In this document: one piece after another, positions 44,648-55,674 of the stretch
Layout: every line of letters begins with the position of its first letter
How positions within the stretch are numbered: position 1 is the first letter of the stretch
NCBI RefSeq assembly: GCF_001567565.1
Contig: NZ_LSSW01000026.1
Span: 1 to 64,000, forward strand
Direction of reading: 5' to 3'
Origin: Ectopseudomonas composti
GTDB taxonomy: Bacteria; Pseudomonadota; Gammaproteobacteria; Pseudomonadales; Pseudomonadaceae
Length of the DNA: 64,000 bases
Notes under the pieces: model-generated
The model's input: only the letters and a program-made list of their open reading frames with translations
What the model was told of the DNA's origin: nothing
Database searches by the model: none
Translations under genes and position numbers: made by a program

Positions 44648-46207
44648 TTGAGCGAACCAAGCTATCTGCTGAGCATCGACAATGGCACCCAGAGCGTGCG
44701 TGCGCTGCTGTTCGATACCCACGGCAATCTGCTCGCCAAGGGCAAGGTCGAGCTCGATCCCTATTTCTCCAGCCAGCCGGGCTGGGCCGAGCAGGATCCC
44801 GAGTACTACTGGGCCAGTCTCGGCGAGGCCTGCCGCCTGCTGTGGCAGCAGGTGGATATCGACCGCAGCCTGATCCGGGGCGTCGCGCTGACCACCCAGC
44901 GTGGCAGCATCATTCATGTCGATCAGCAGGGCGCGCCGCTGCGCCCGGCGATCCTCTGGCTCGATCAGCGTCGTGCTGAGGTGGGCGGGCGTATAAAGGG
45001 GCTGTGGGGCTGGCTGTTCAAGCTGGTACGCGCCGAGGAGGCGGTCGATCATTTTCGGGGGCAGGCCGAGGTCAACTGGGTCGCCCAGCAGCAGCCGGAC
45101 ATCGCTGCACATGCGCACAAGGTGCTGTTGCTCTCGGGTTTTCTCACTCATCGCCTGTGCGGCCGCTTCGTCGATTCGACCAGCAGCTGCGTGGCCTACC
45201 TGCCGTTCGATTACAAGCGCCTGCGTTGGGCTGCGCCCGGCGACTGGAAGTGGCAGGCGCTGAAGGTGCGCCGTGAGCAACTGCCCGAGCTGTTCAAGCC
45301 GGGCGAGCGACTGGGCCAGATCACCGCCTTCGCCAGTCGTCACACCGGTATTCCCGAGGGCCTGCCGCTGATCGCCGCCGGCGCCGACAAAGCCTGCGAA
45401 GTCATGGGGTCCGGTGTGCTAGAGCCCGACACCGCGTGCCTCTCGTACGGCACCACGGCCACCATCAACACCACGCGCAGCCGTTATCTGGAGACGATCC
45501 CGCTGATTCCGCCCTATCCGGCAGCGCTGCCGGATCACTTCAATACCGAGGTGATGATCTACCGCGGCTTCTGGATGGTCAGCTGGTTCAAGCGCGAGTT
45601 TGGCCTGCGCGAGATGCAGCGCGCCGAGGCCCTGGGTGTGCCACCCGAGGAGTTGTTCGATGAGCTGGTCAACGCCGTGCCGCCCGGCTCCATGGGCCTC
45701 ATGCTGCAACCTTACTGGACACCGGGCATCCGCGAGCCGGGGCTGGAGGCCAAGGGCTCGATCATCGGTTTCGGCGATGTGCACACCCGTGCGCATATCT
45801 ATCGCGCCATCCTCGAGGGGCTGGCCTATGCCCTGCGTCAGGGCAAGGAGCGCATCGAGAAGCGCTCCGGCACCCGCATCGAACGCCTGCGCGTGTCCGG
45901 TGGTGGTTCGCAGAGCGATGCGGCAATGCAGTTGACGGCTGACATCTTCGGCTTGCCGGCCGAACGCCCGCATCTGTACGAGACCAGTGGCTTGGGCGCG
46001 GCGATCAACTGCGCGGTGGGTTTGGGGCTGCACGCCGATTATCCGGCGGCCATCGCTGCCATGACGCGCGTCGGCCAGGTGTTTCAGCCCAACCCGGCCG
46101 CGCAGCGCACCTACGAGCAGCTTTACGGACAGGTCTATCAGCGCATGTACCGCCAGCTCAAACCGCTGTACCAGCGCATTCGCAAGATCACCGGCTACCC
46201 GGCGTAG
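44648..46207 (+). CDS. FGGY-family carbohydrate kinase
   Basis: A 519-residue ASKHA-fold sugar or polyol kinase. The phosphate-1 loop is SIDNGTQSVRALLFD at the start, GADKACEVMGSG near residue 250, and the adenosine motif RVSGGGSQSD near residue 415. Substrate is unknown, but the setting with glycerol-phosphate enzymes suggests a glycerol-like polyol. I prefer TTG 44648 (MSEPSYLL..), which has GAAGGA upstream; ATG 44633 and 44624 are alternatives. Confidence 0.85.
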   Translation: MSEPSYLLSIDNGTQSVRALLFDTHGNLLAKGKVELDPYFSSQPGWAEQDPEYYWASLGEACRLLWQQVDIDRSLIRGVALTTQRGSIIHVDQQGAPLRPAILWLDQRRAEVGGRIKGLWGWLFKLVRAEEAVDHFRGQAEVNWVAQQQPDIAAHAHKVLLLSGFLTHRLCGRFVDSTSSCVAYLPFDYKRLRWAAPGDWKWQALKVRREQLPELFKPGERLGQITAFASRHTGIPEGLPLIAAGADKACEVMGSGVLEPDTACLSYGTTATINTTRSRYLETIPLIPPYPAALPDHFNTEVMIYRGFWMVSWFKREFGLREMQRAEALGVPPEELFDELVNAVPPGSMGLMLQPYWTPGIREPGLEAKGSIIGFGDVHTRAHIYRAILEGLAYALRQGKERIEKRSGTRIERLRVSGGGSQSDAAMQLTADIFGLPAERPHLYETSGLGAAINCAVGLGLHADYPAAIAAMTRVGQVFQPNPAAQRTYEQLYGQVYQRMYRQLKPLYQRIRKITGYPA

Positions 46208-46217
46208 AGCTCTACCC

Positions 46218-46272
46218 GTAGCCCGGATGAAATCCGGGAAAGTTGAGCGGCCCCGGATTTCATCCGGGCTAC
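46218..46272. repeat. Paired REP elements after the kinase gene
   Basis: GTAGCCCGGATGAAATCCGGG and its exact inverse with 13 bases between, starting 10 bases after the kinase stop. Likely acts as a transcript end or stabiliser. Confidence 0.75.
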
Positions 46273-46322
46273 TTTCCACAGAAACCAGTCGCCCTCCGAA
46301 ATGGAGGGCGATGGTTTGTGCA

Positions 46323-47021
46323 TCAGGCGGCATCCACCAGCACGATCTCGCTATCTTCCTGTGCTTCGACGCGGATCACCTCGACATCCGCAACAGCCAC
46401 GCCGTCACGTGCCTTGGCAGCCACGCCGTTGACGCTGAAGGTACCGGTAGCACCGACCAGATAGGCCTTGCGCCCCGGTTGCAGTGCGTATTCGGCACTT
46501 TCTCCGGCCCTGATCGTGGCGGCCACCAGGCGCGCATCGGTGCGGATACGCAGGGCGTCGACATCTTCCTCGTATCCGCTGGCCAACGTGACGAAGGCTC
46601 CCGAGCGGTCGCCTTTGGGGAACGGCTTGGCGCCCCAGGAGGGCGGCAGCCCGGCTTGGTTCGGCTGAATCCAGATCTGGAAGATCTTGGTGGTTTCATC
46701 CTCCAGGTTGTACTCGCTGTGGGCGATACCAGTACCGGCGCTCATCACCTGTACGTCGCCGGCCTCGGTACGGCCCTTGTTGCCGAGGTTGTCCTCATGG
46801 CTGATGGCACCTTCGCGAACGTAGGTGATGATCTCCATGTCGCGGTGCGGGTGCGGCGGGAAGCCTGAATGCGGCGCGATCTCGTCGTCGTTCCAGACGC
46901 GCAGGCGGCCCCAGTTCATCCGCTCGGGGTCATGGTATTCGGCGAAGGAAAAGTGGTGGCGGGCGTTGAGCCAGCCGTGGTGAGCACCACCGAGTTGTTC
47001 GAACGGACGTACATCGATCAT
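46323..47021 (-). CDS. Pirin family protein
   Basis: A 232-residue bicupin. The metal site of the N-terminal cupin is visible as FPPHPHRDMEIITY and GTGIAHSEYN (three His and a Glu), as in YhhW, which has quercetinase activity. Physiological role unclear. ATG 47021 is used; a TTG at 47027 is possible. Confidence 0.9.
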   Translation of the reverse strand: MIDVRPFEQLGGAHHGWLNARHHFSFAEYHDPERMNWGRLRVWNDDEIAPHSGFPPHPHRDMEIITYVREGAISHEDNLGNKGRTEAGDVQVMSAGTGIAHSEYNLEDETTKIFQIWIQPNQAGLPPSWGAKPFPKGDRSGAFVTLASGYEEDVDALRIRTDARLVAATIRAGESAEYALQPGRKAYLVGATGTFSVNGVAAKARDGVAVADVEVIRVEAQEDSEIVLVDAA

Positions 47022-47197
47022 GGTCAATTCTCCAGTCGTGCGCGAGGTCAGTCCCGCGCAGCGTCGATGGCGGTATCATCTGTTTCGATGAGTAGATTTA
47101 AAAGCGCAATATATGCAGCATTAACATCTATTAATTTGATTAAAATTCGCGAGAGCCAGGTATTAGGCTTTCGCAGATTCCTTCAAGGAGGAGCGCA

Positions 47198-48115
47198 ATG
47201 CGCGAACGCAAAGCCTGGTTGATCCTGCATGGCAAGCAGGCGCTGAACGAAGAGGTGAGGGCTGCGGTCGAGGGCCTGCGTGAGCGCGGCTGGGATCTGG
47301 CCGTGCGCCTGACTTGGGAAGGCGGCGACGCCGAGCGTCTGGTCGCGGAGGGGCTGGCGGCCGGTTACCCGACGCTGATCTCCGGCGGCGGCGATGGCAC
47401 CCTGCGTGATGTGGTCGAGGCCTTGGTCAAGGCGCAGAGCGATGCCAGTCTGGTGCTGCTGCCATTGGGCACTGCCAATGACTTTGCTCATGCCGCCGGC
47501 ATTCCGCTAACACCTGCTGCCGCATTGGCGCTGCTGGAGGTCGAACCCGTGGCCGTGGACGTGGGCATGGCCGGTGAACGTGCCTTCCTCAATATGGCCA
47601 CGGGCGGTTTTGGCTCCAACGTAACCGCCAACACCCCGGAAGAGCTTAAGAGAGTCCTCGGTGGCGCCGCCTATCTGCTCACCGGGCTCAGTCGCTTCTC
47701 CGAAGTGCGCGCGGCGACCGGTCGTTTTCACGGGCCGGACTTCGAGTGGCAGGGAGAGTTTCTGGCCTTGGGCATCGGTAACGGTCGCCAGGCTGGAGGC
47801 GGGCATCTACTCTGCCCGAATGCGACCATCAATGATGGATTGCTGGATGTCAGCATCGTGCCCGCAGCGCAAGATGTGGTGAGCACCCTGGGCACGCTGC
47901 TCTCGGGCGGTATGCATGGATTGCAGAGCGTCGCGATCAATGCACGACTGCCCTGGCTGGAGGTGGAAGCGCAGGAAGGGCTGGACCTGAACCTCGACGG
48001 TGAGCCGATGGAAAGCAAAGGCTTGCGTTTCAGCGCACAACCTGGCGCTTTACGTCTGCATCTGCCTGGGCATTCGCCGCTGCTCGCTGGTCAGGCGTCT
48101 GGGGCTGAGGCATGA
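47198..48115 (+). CDS. Diacylglycerol/lipid kinase, YegS-like
   Basis: A 305-residue lipid kinase of the DAGK catalytic family. The nucleotide-binding loop is SGGGDGTLRDVVEAL near residue 63, followed by PLGTANDFA near 88; the C-terminal beta domain has LDLNLDGEPM. In E. coli YegS phosphorylates phosphatidylglycerol. ATG 47198 follows AAGGAGGAG. It is a single gene after an AT-rich leader. Confidence 0.9.
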   Translation: MRERKAWLILHGKQALNEEVRAAVEGLRERGWDLAVRLTWEGGDAERLVAEGLAAGYPTLISGGGDGTLRDVVEALVKAQSDASLVLLPLGTANDFAHAAGIPLTPAAALALLEVEPVAVDVGMAGERAFLNMATGGFGSNVTANTPEELKRVLGGAAYLLTGLSRFSEVRAATGRFHGPDFEWQGEFLALGIGNGRQAGGGHLLCPNATINDGLLDVSIVPAAQDVVSTLGTLLSGGMHGLQSVAINARLPWLEVEAQEGLDLNLDGEPMESKGLRFSAQPGALRLHLPGHSPLLAGQASGAEA

Positions 48116-48203
48116 TGGCTGCGAGCCAGCAAGGCTTCAGTCTGCCGGCAGTCCGCCGATATCCCAATGGCAGACTAGACTCAACTTATATACCTCGGAG
48201 CGC

Positions 48204-49139
48204 ATGATGGCTGGCATCCTCGATTCAGTAGATCAACGCACGCAACTGGTCGGCGAGAACCGCCTGGAAATTCTCATGTTCCGCCTGGCCGGTCGGCAGT
48301 TGTTCGCCATCAACGTGTTCAAGGTGCAGGAAGTCCTGCAGATGCCCAAGCTGACGCTGATGCCACAGCGTCATCGCTTCGTCTGTGGCGTGGTCAACCT
48401 GCGTGGCCAGACCCTGCCGGTGATCGATCTGTCCCAGGCCATCGGCATGCGCCCACTGGTGCCGGATGAGCGCAGTACCATCATCGTCACCGAGTACAAC
48501 CGCTCCGTGCAGGCGTTTCTGGTTGGTAGCGTCGATCGCATCCTCAACCTCAACTGGGAGTCGATCCAGCCGCCGCCCGGTGGCGCCGGTCGTCAGCACT
48601 ACCTGACCGCGATCACCAAGGTCGACGAGCAGATCGTCGAGGTCATCGACGTGGAAAAGGTGCTGGCCGAGATCGTGCCGATGAGTACCAAGGTTTCCGA
48701 AGAAAAGCTCGCCGACCCGCTGCTGGAAAAGGCGCGCGGTCGCGAAGTGTTGCTGGTGGACGATTCCAGCGTAGCGCTGAGCCAACTGCGCGATACCCTC
48801 ACGCAGCTGGGTATGCGTCTGCACATGGCGGGCGACGGCCTGAAGGCCCTGAATCTACTGAAGAAGTGGGCTGACACCGGCGAAGTGATGACCGACAAAC
48901 TGCTGATGATCTTCACCGATGCCGAGATGCCGGAAATGGACGGCTATCGCCTGACCAGCGAAATTCGCAACGATCCGCGTCTCAAGGACCTCTACGTCGT
49001 GCTGCACACCTCGCTGTCCGGCAGCTTCAACGAGGCCATGGTGAAGAAGGTCGGTTGTGACAACTTCCTCTCCAAGTTCCAGCCGGACAAGCTCGTCGAC
49101 GTGGTTCGTCAACGTCTCGAGCTGGACGAACCCCGCTAG
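48204..49139 (+). CDS. cheV: Chemotaxis coupling protein CheV
   Basis: A 311-residue fusion of an N-terminal CheW-like coupling domain (about 1-155; FRLAGRQLFAINVFKVQEVL, CGVVNLRGQTLPVIDL) and a C-terminal response-receiver (about 175-311). The receiver keeps the acidic pair (LLVDDSS), the phospho-Asp in IFTDAEMPEMDGY and a Lys-containing SKFQPDKL end. Couples receptors to CheA and probably adapts signalling by phosphorylation. ATG 48204 follows CGGAG. Confidence 0.92.
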   Translation: MMAGILDSVDQRTQLVGENRLEILMFRLAGRQLFAINVFKVQEVLQMPKLTLMPQRHRFVCGVVNLRGQTLPVIDLSQAIGMRPLVPDERSTIIVTEYNRSVQAFLVGSVDRILNLNWESIQPPPGGAGRQHYLTAITKVDEQIVEVIDVEKVLAEIVPMSTKVSEEKLADPLLEKARGREVLLVDDSSVALSQLRDTLTQLGMRLHMAGDGLKALNLLKKWADTGEVMTDKLLMIFTDAEMPEMDGYRLTSEIRNDPRLKDLYVVLHTSLSGSFNEAMVKKVGCDNFLSKFQPDKLVDVVRQRLELDEPR

Positions 49140-49290
49140 CGTTGGCGCAGTGCGGGGAGACCCGCCGAGCGCTGATGGCTGGTCGTGCCATAACCCAGCT
49201 TCGCTGACCTGCAAATTTTCCCGAGTCCTGCTGCTTGTGAGCAGCGCCGTCAGCTCGTATAACGGCGTTTTGCCAACAGGAGTCTGACCC

Positions 49291-50097
49291 ATGCTGAGTC
49301 TTTCGGGGCTGTACCGTTATCCGCTCAAGTCCGGTCGCGGCGAAGTGTTGCAGCGTAGCGCGGTCGACGGCCTCGGTGTGCAGGGTGATCGGCGCTGGAT
49401 GCTGGTCGACGCCGACAATGGCCGCTTTATCACCCAACGCCTGCTACCGCAGATGAGCCAGCTAAGCGCCCTTTACGATGCGCGCGGCGGCCTGACCCTG
49501 AGTGCGCCTGGGCGTGACGATCTGTCCGTGGCGCTGCCTGATCCCGAACAGGACCTGCGCGGCGTCATCGTCTGGCGTGACAGCCTGCGCGTGCCGGATG
49601 CTGGCGATGAAGCGGCGGCCTGGCTCAGCGATTTGCTCGGCAAGCCCTGCCGTCTGGTGCAAGTGCCGGAGGGACGTACGCGCCAGGTCGATACCGCCTA
49701 TGCGCAGCCGGGTGATTGCGTGGCCTTTGCCGATGGTTTTCCGCTGCTGCTGATTGGCCAGGCGTCGCTGGACGATCTTTCCCTGCGCGTCGGGCAGCCA
49801 CTTTCCATGCTGCGTTTCCGCCCCAATCTGGTCGTCACCGGCAGCGAGGCCTATGCCGAAGACAGCTGGAAGCGCATCCGCATCGGTGAGGTGGAGTTCG
49901 AGGTGGCCAAGGGGTGTTCGCGCTGCATTCTCACCACCATCGACCCGCAGACGGGCGAGCGCAATGCCCAGCGCGAGCCATTGGCCACGCTCAAGACCTA
50001 CCGCGAGCGTGATGGCGACGTGTACTTCGGTCAGAACCTGTTGCCACGCGGCATCGGTGAGCTGCAGGTCGGGATGACGGTCGAAGTGCTGGAGTAG
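49291..50097 (+). CDS. MOSC domain protein, YcbX-like
   Basis: A 268-residue molybdenum-cofactor-binding protein. MOSC_N beta barrel (SLSGLYRYPLKSGRGE.. GVQGDRRWMLVD) then the MOSC domain with RFRPNLVV, and GCSRCILTTIDPQTG, whose Cys binds the Mo atom. Homologues reduce N-hydroxylated compounds. It lacks the C-terminal 2Fe-2S domain of E. coli YcbX, so it needs an outside electron donor. A strong terminator follows. Confidence 0.9.
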   Translation: MLSLSGLYRYPLKSGRGEVLQRSAVDGLGVQGDRRWMLVDADNGRFITQRLLPQMSQLSALYDARGGLTLSAPGRDDLSVALPDPEQDLRGVIVWRDSLRVPDAGDEAAAWLSDLLGKPCRLVQVPEGRTRQVDTAYAQPGDCVAFADGFPLLLIGQASLDDLSLRVGQPLSMLRFRPNLVVTGSEAYAEDSWKRIRIGEVEFEVAKGCSRCILTTIDPQTGERNAQREPLATLKTYRERDGDVYFGQNLLPRGIGELQVGMTVEVLE

Positions 50098-50160
50098 CAA
50101 GAACCGAACGCCATGCGCCACTGAAATGACGCGCCCTGGAGCCTCGCTGCAGGAAATGAC

Positions 50161-50197
50161 AAGCCCCGATCTGACCCTGGTCCGATCGGGGCTTTTT
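50161..50197. terminator. Rho-independent terminator
   Basis: AAGCCCCGATC stem with exact complement, 12-base loop, then a T5 run on the plus strand. Serves the MOSC gene and, in reverse, the convergent slt gene. Confidence 0.9.
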
Positions 50198-50200
50198 CCT

Positions 50201-52129
50201 TTACTGATCGTCGAAGAAACGCTCGTTCCACGCTACCAGTGGGTGCGGCGCGTTGAGTTTCTGGCCGTAGATCACCGAGTAGGACAATACGTTCTGCACG
50301 TACTGGCGGGTTTCGTCGAACGGGATGTTCTCCACCCAGACGTCATAACTGAGGTGATTGGCGCCGCGCAGCCACTGGCGCACTCGGCCAGGGCCGGCAT
50401 TGTAGGCCGCCGAGGCGAGCACGCGGTTGCCATTGAACTGGCCGTACACCTGGCTCAGGTAAGCCGCGCCCAGCTGGATGTTGGTGTCCGGGTTGAGCGC
50501 CTGCTGTGGCGATGCCAGGGGGATACCGAACTTGCGTGCGGTGTCCCTGGCGGTGCCGGGCATCAGTTGCATCAGGCCCATGGCGCCTGCGTGGGAGCGG
50601 GCGTCGGCCATGAAGGCGCTTTCCTGGCGGGTGATGGCGAATACCCAGCTCGAGTGCAGGTCACGGCGCTTGGCCTCGCGCACCAGTTCGCTGCGGTGGG
50701 CCATGGGGAAGCGCACTTCCAGGTCGTCCCAGTACTTGGCCTGGCTGATGGTGCGGATGGCCGGGAAGTACCACTCCATTTCGTAGGCGAGGCGCGCCTG
50801 GGCCACCAGCTCGTCACGGCTGAACAGGCGACTGACGTGATACCACTCGCGGCGACCGTCGACGATCTGACCGCGTTCATGGAATTCCATGGCGCGCTTG
50901 ACGCCAGCGGTGTTGCGCACTTTCTGCACCACCTTCGGGTCGAGTGCCAACGGCTGGTTGTTCAGGGCGTAAGGTGCCTTGACCTGATCTGCCGCCATGA
51001 AGCCATAGAAGTCACGCTCCTTGGCCAGTGCCTGGAACAGCACCGCAGGTTGCTGGCTGTTGGGCTGCGCCAGTTGCAGGCTGCGCGCATTCCAGTAGCG
51101 CCAGCGGTTGCTGCTGGCCAGGTCGGATGGCATGCGTTGGGTCAGCTGATACGCCTCTTCCCAGCGGCCGTGGCGCAGCAACAGGCGCGCACGCCATTCG
51201 CTGACGGTGTTGTCGCGCAGCTGTGGGTCGTACTTGCTCATCACCTGCAGGCCGCGCAGGTCGAAGCGTTGCGCCAGGCGCAGTCCGATCTGGCGGGCGA
51301 TGGCGACCTGTTCGTCCGAGGAAAACTTCATGCGCTGGGCATAGCCCTCGAGCAGGTCCAGGGCATCTTCAGGATTTTGCCGGGCCAGGCGGCGCAGGCC
51401 GAGGCCGACCACGTCGCTCATGGCCTCATCTGCTGGGGCGAAGCGTGCGGTGTTCTTCAACAGTTGCGGCTTCTGCGCCACTTCGACCATCAGCTTGCCG
51501 CGCTCGCCGAGTGTCGGCATGCCTTTGATCAGGAAGTTGGCCAGGCCGTAGTTGCCGCTTTCCACCGCCAGCTTGGTGCGCTGCCAGCGTCGCTGCTCGG
51601 TGAGCTGGCCATTGGCAGCCCAGCGTTCGAACAGCGGATCGCAAGCGTTGGGCTGCGACTTGCCCACCAGCCAGAGTTTCTCGGCGGTGGCGTTGCCTTC
51701 AGCGGTCAGGCCGTGGCTCATCTGGTACTGGCCGTACAGGCAGTCCAGCTCGGTGAAGTTGAGCGCCGGGTCGTAATGATCGAGGAAGGGCTTCCAGTCG
51801 CCACGTTCGGCCAGCCAGCGCAACCAGCGCAGTTTCATCCAGTTGGCCTGGGGCAGGTCGCCGTGCTCGGCGAGGAATTTCTCGATCTCGGCATTGCTTG
51901 CCGACTTGAGGCGACTGGTCAGCTCGTCATAGGTGAGGTAGGGCGTCAGCGGGTAATCGCGCAGGGCGCTGGCGTACTGGCGATAGGGGCCGCTGTCGCC
52001 CTTGGCCAGGGCGCGCTTGGCTTCATCGTAGTACTGGCGCTGCTGGGTGAGGCTGGCGGCTTCGACACTGGCGACACCAGTGGCGGTGAGAATCAGACAG
52101 GAAACTACAGAGAAAAAGCGACTGCGCAT
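50201..52129 (-). CDS. slt: Soluble lytic murein transglycosylase
   Basis: Periplasmic enzyme that cleaves peptidoglycan with formation of 1,6-anhydromuramyl ends. 642 residues: signal peptide (cut near VEAAS, about residue 24), a long helical U-domain and linker, and a C-terminal lysozyme-like domain with the catalytic Glu in FAITRQESAFMADARS followed by GAMGLMQLMPGTA. Size matches E. coli Slt70. Start 52129 is set by the signal peptide. Confidence 0.95.
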   Translation of the reverse strand: MRSRFFSVVSCLILTATGVASVEAASLTQQRQYYDEAKRALAKGDSGPYRQYASALRDYPLTPYLTYDELTSRLKSASNAEIEKFLAEHGDLPQANWMKLRWLRWLAERGDWKPFLDHYDPALNFTELDCLYGQYQMSHGLTAEGNATAEKLWLVGKSQPNACDPLFERWAANGQLTEQRRWQRTKLAVESGNYGLANFLIKGMPTLGERGKLMVEVAQKPQLLKNTARFAPADEAMSDVVGLGLRRLARQNPEDALDLLEGYAQRMKFSSDEQVAIARQIGLRLAQRFDLRGLQVMSKYDPQLRDNTVSEWRARLLLRHGRWEEAYQLTQRMPSDLASSNRWRYWNARSLQLAQPNSQQPAVLFQALAKERDFYGFMAADQVKAPYALNNQPLALDPKVVQKVRNTAGVKRAMEFHERGQIVDGRREWYHVSRLFSRDELVAQARLAYEMEWYFPAIRTISQAKYWDDLEVRFPMAHRSELVREAKRRDLHSSWVFAITRQESAFMADARSHAGAMGLMQLMPGTARDTARKFGIPLASPQQALNPDTNIQLGAAYLSQVYGQFNGNRVLASAAYNAGPGRVRQWLRGANHLSYDVWVENIPFDETRQYVQNVLSYSVIYGQKLNAPHPLVAWNERFFDDQ

Positions 52130-52366
52130 GGCATTTCCAGGGGGAAGCAGAGGTATGGGGCAACACGGTCCGTGTCGTTGCATACCCCTAGCTTAGCGTT
52201 TCATGGGGGCGCGGTGAATGCCGCCGGGCCGGATGGACACATACAGCAAAAATGCGCGGAGCCGGCGCCGACGGATGCGCGGGAATTGCGTCTTGCATCT
52301 TGGTGGAAACGGCAACGGCCGGCGGGCAACTCGGGTAGAATGCGCCGCCTGTTTCTGGAGATGCCC

Positions 52367-54292
<1,926 letters not shown>

Positions 54293-54310
54293 CGAAGGAA
54301 CGAACGGGCA

Positions 54311-54997
54311 ATGGCCATCGAGTACCGCATTACTCTCGACGACAATCATCAGTTCAGCTATCGGATCGAACTGAACCGCGAATATGACCCCGTAGAGGCG
54401 CAGCAGGCGCCGGCCTGGACCCGGCTCGGGCATCAGCAATGCAGCAATTGTCCGCTCAGTCGTGAGCAGTTCAGCCATTGTCCGGCGGCAGTCGACCTGC
54501 ATCGGGTGATCGAAGACTTTCATGGCCTGCCAGCATTCAAGAAAGCCAGTGTCTGGGTGCGCACGCCCGAGCGCGAATACACCAAGCATGTCGGTCTGGA
54601 AGAAGGCCTGCGTGCGCTGCTTGGGGTGATCATGGCCACCAGTGCCTGTCCGGTGCTGGCGCGTCTGAAACCCATGGCGCAGAACCATCTGCCTTTTGCC
54701 AGCAACCAGGAGTTCATCCTGCGCGCGGTATCGCTGTACCTGGCGCGGCAGTACTTCAACATGCGTGAGGGGCGTCTGGCCGATTGGGAGTTGAAGGGGC
54801 TGGTGCGCCTGTTCCAGCAGTTGAAGCTGGTCAATCAGGCCTTCTGGCAGCGCATCCATGACACCTGCGAGGGCGACTCCAACCTCAAGGCCTTCCTCAC
54901 CTTCTTTTCGATGTCGTCGAGCATGACGGTCTCGCTGGAGACCCAGCTGCAGAAGATCCGCCCGCTGGTCATGAGCGCGGGCGAGTCGTTCGAATAG
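54311..54997 (+). CDS. Conserved protein of unknown function
   Basis: A 228-residue soluble protein, 18 bases after uup and probably co-transcribed. It has a Cys cluster (QCSNCPLSREQFSHC, Cys near 44, 47 and 55) that could bind metal, then a largely helical body. Homologues are found beside uup in pseudomonads (PA3018 by my recollection); I know no function. Start ATG 54311 has AAGGAACG upstream. Confidence 0.78.
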   Translation: MAIEYRITLDDNHQFSYRIELNREYDPVEAQQAPAWTRLGHQQCSNCPLSREQFSHCPAAVDLHRVIEDFHGLPAFKKASVWVRTPEREYTKHVGLEEGLRALLGVIMATSACPVLARLKPMAQNHLPFASNQEFILRAVSLYLARQYFNMREGRLADWELKGLVRLFQQLKLVNQAFWQRIHDTCEGDSNLKAFLTFFSMSSSMTVSLETQLQKIRPLVMSAGESFE

Positions 54998-55004
54998 GGC
55001 CGAA

Positions 55005-55072
55005 GGCCGCTGAAGCGCCTCCCGCGGACAGAGCCAACGTGGCTACTGTGCGGGAGGGGCTTTAGCCGCGCC
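55005..55072. repeat. REP-like inverted pair
   Basis: GGCCGCTGAAGCGCCTCCCGC and GCGGGAGGGGCTTTAGCCGCGCC, an imperfect inverted repeat between convergent genes, likely usable as a two-way terminator. Confidence 0.65.
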
Positions 55073-55078
55073 GCTATC

Positions 55079-55528
55079 TCAAGCGCTTTTATCCGCCTTT
55101 TTCAGGCGCACGGCGAGCACATCGCAGGGCGCGCCGTGCAGCACGTCATTGGCGGTGGAGCCCAGCAGCAGCGCCAGACCGTGGCGGCCATGGCTGCCGA
55201 CCACGATCAGGTCGCAACCTTGCTCTTCGGCGAGGCGGTGGATTTCCTGGCGGGGTTGGCCATAAGCCAGGTGGCGTTGGTCTGCGGTCAGCTCCGGGTA
55301 TTTGCCGGTGAAGCTGTCCAGGCGCTCGCGGGCCTGTTCGAACTGCTGCTGTTGCAGCATCGACAGATCCATCGGCACGTCACCGCCAAAGGCCATGGCC
55401 ATCGGTTCGACGATATGCACCAGGGACATCTTGGCACCGCTGGCCTGAGCCAGCTTCTGCGCGCGTACCACTACGGGGTCGCATTCCTCGGTCAGGTCGA
55501 CAGCGACCAGAATGTGCTGGTAGGGCAT
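55079..55528 (-). CDS. Universal stress protein (UspA family)
   Basis: A 149-residue UspA-type protein: ILVAVDLTEECDPVV at the start, and the ATP-binding GSHGRHGLALLLGSTANDVL near residue 115. Such proteins promote survival during growth arrest. ATG 55528 has GAGGAG upstream on the minus strand; longer frame is spurious. PA3017 equivalent by position. Confidence 0.9.
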   Translation of the reverse strand: MPYQHILVAVDLTEECDPVVVRAQKLAQASGAKMSLVHIVEPMAMAFGGDVPMDLSMLQQQQFEQARERLDSFTGKYPELTADQRHLAYGQPRQEIHRLAEEQGCDLIVVGSHGRHGLALLLGSTANDVLHGAPCDVLAVRLKKADKSA

Positions 55529-55613
55529 GGTGAACTCCTCCTCAAGGGGGCAAATGGCTCTGTACCAAGTATGGCCCCATTGTGCGGGATAGGGCGACTG
55601 GTCATGAATGGGC

Positions 55614-55641
55614 AAAGAAAAGCCCGGTGCAAGCACCGGGC
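55614..55641 (-). terminator. Rho-independent terminator
   Basis: GCCCGGTG-CTTG-CACCGGGC followed on the minus strand by TTTTCTTT, 33 bases past the stop of the 55675 gene. Confidence 0.85.
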
Positions 55642-55674
55642 GAGGGTTGGCCAGGCAGGCCGGAATCTGATGCA

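Noticed and set aside
50126..52366. Open frame extending uup upstream by about 750 codons across slt
   Set aside because: It is antisense to a well-recognised transglycosylase, has no domain resemblance, and Uup has its own ATG and ribosome site at 52367.
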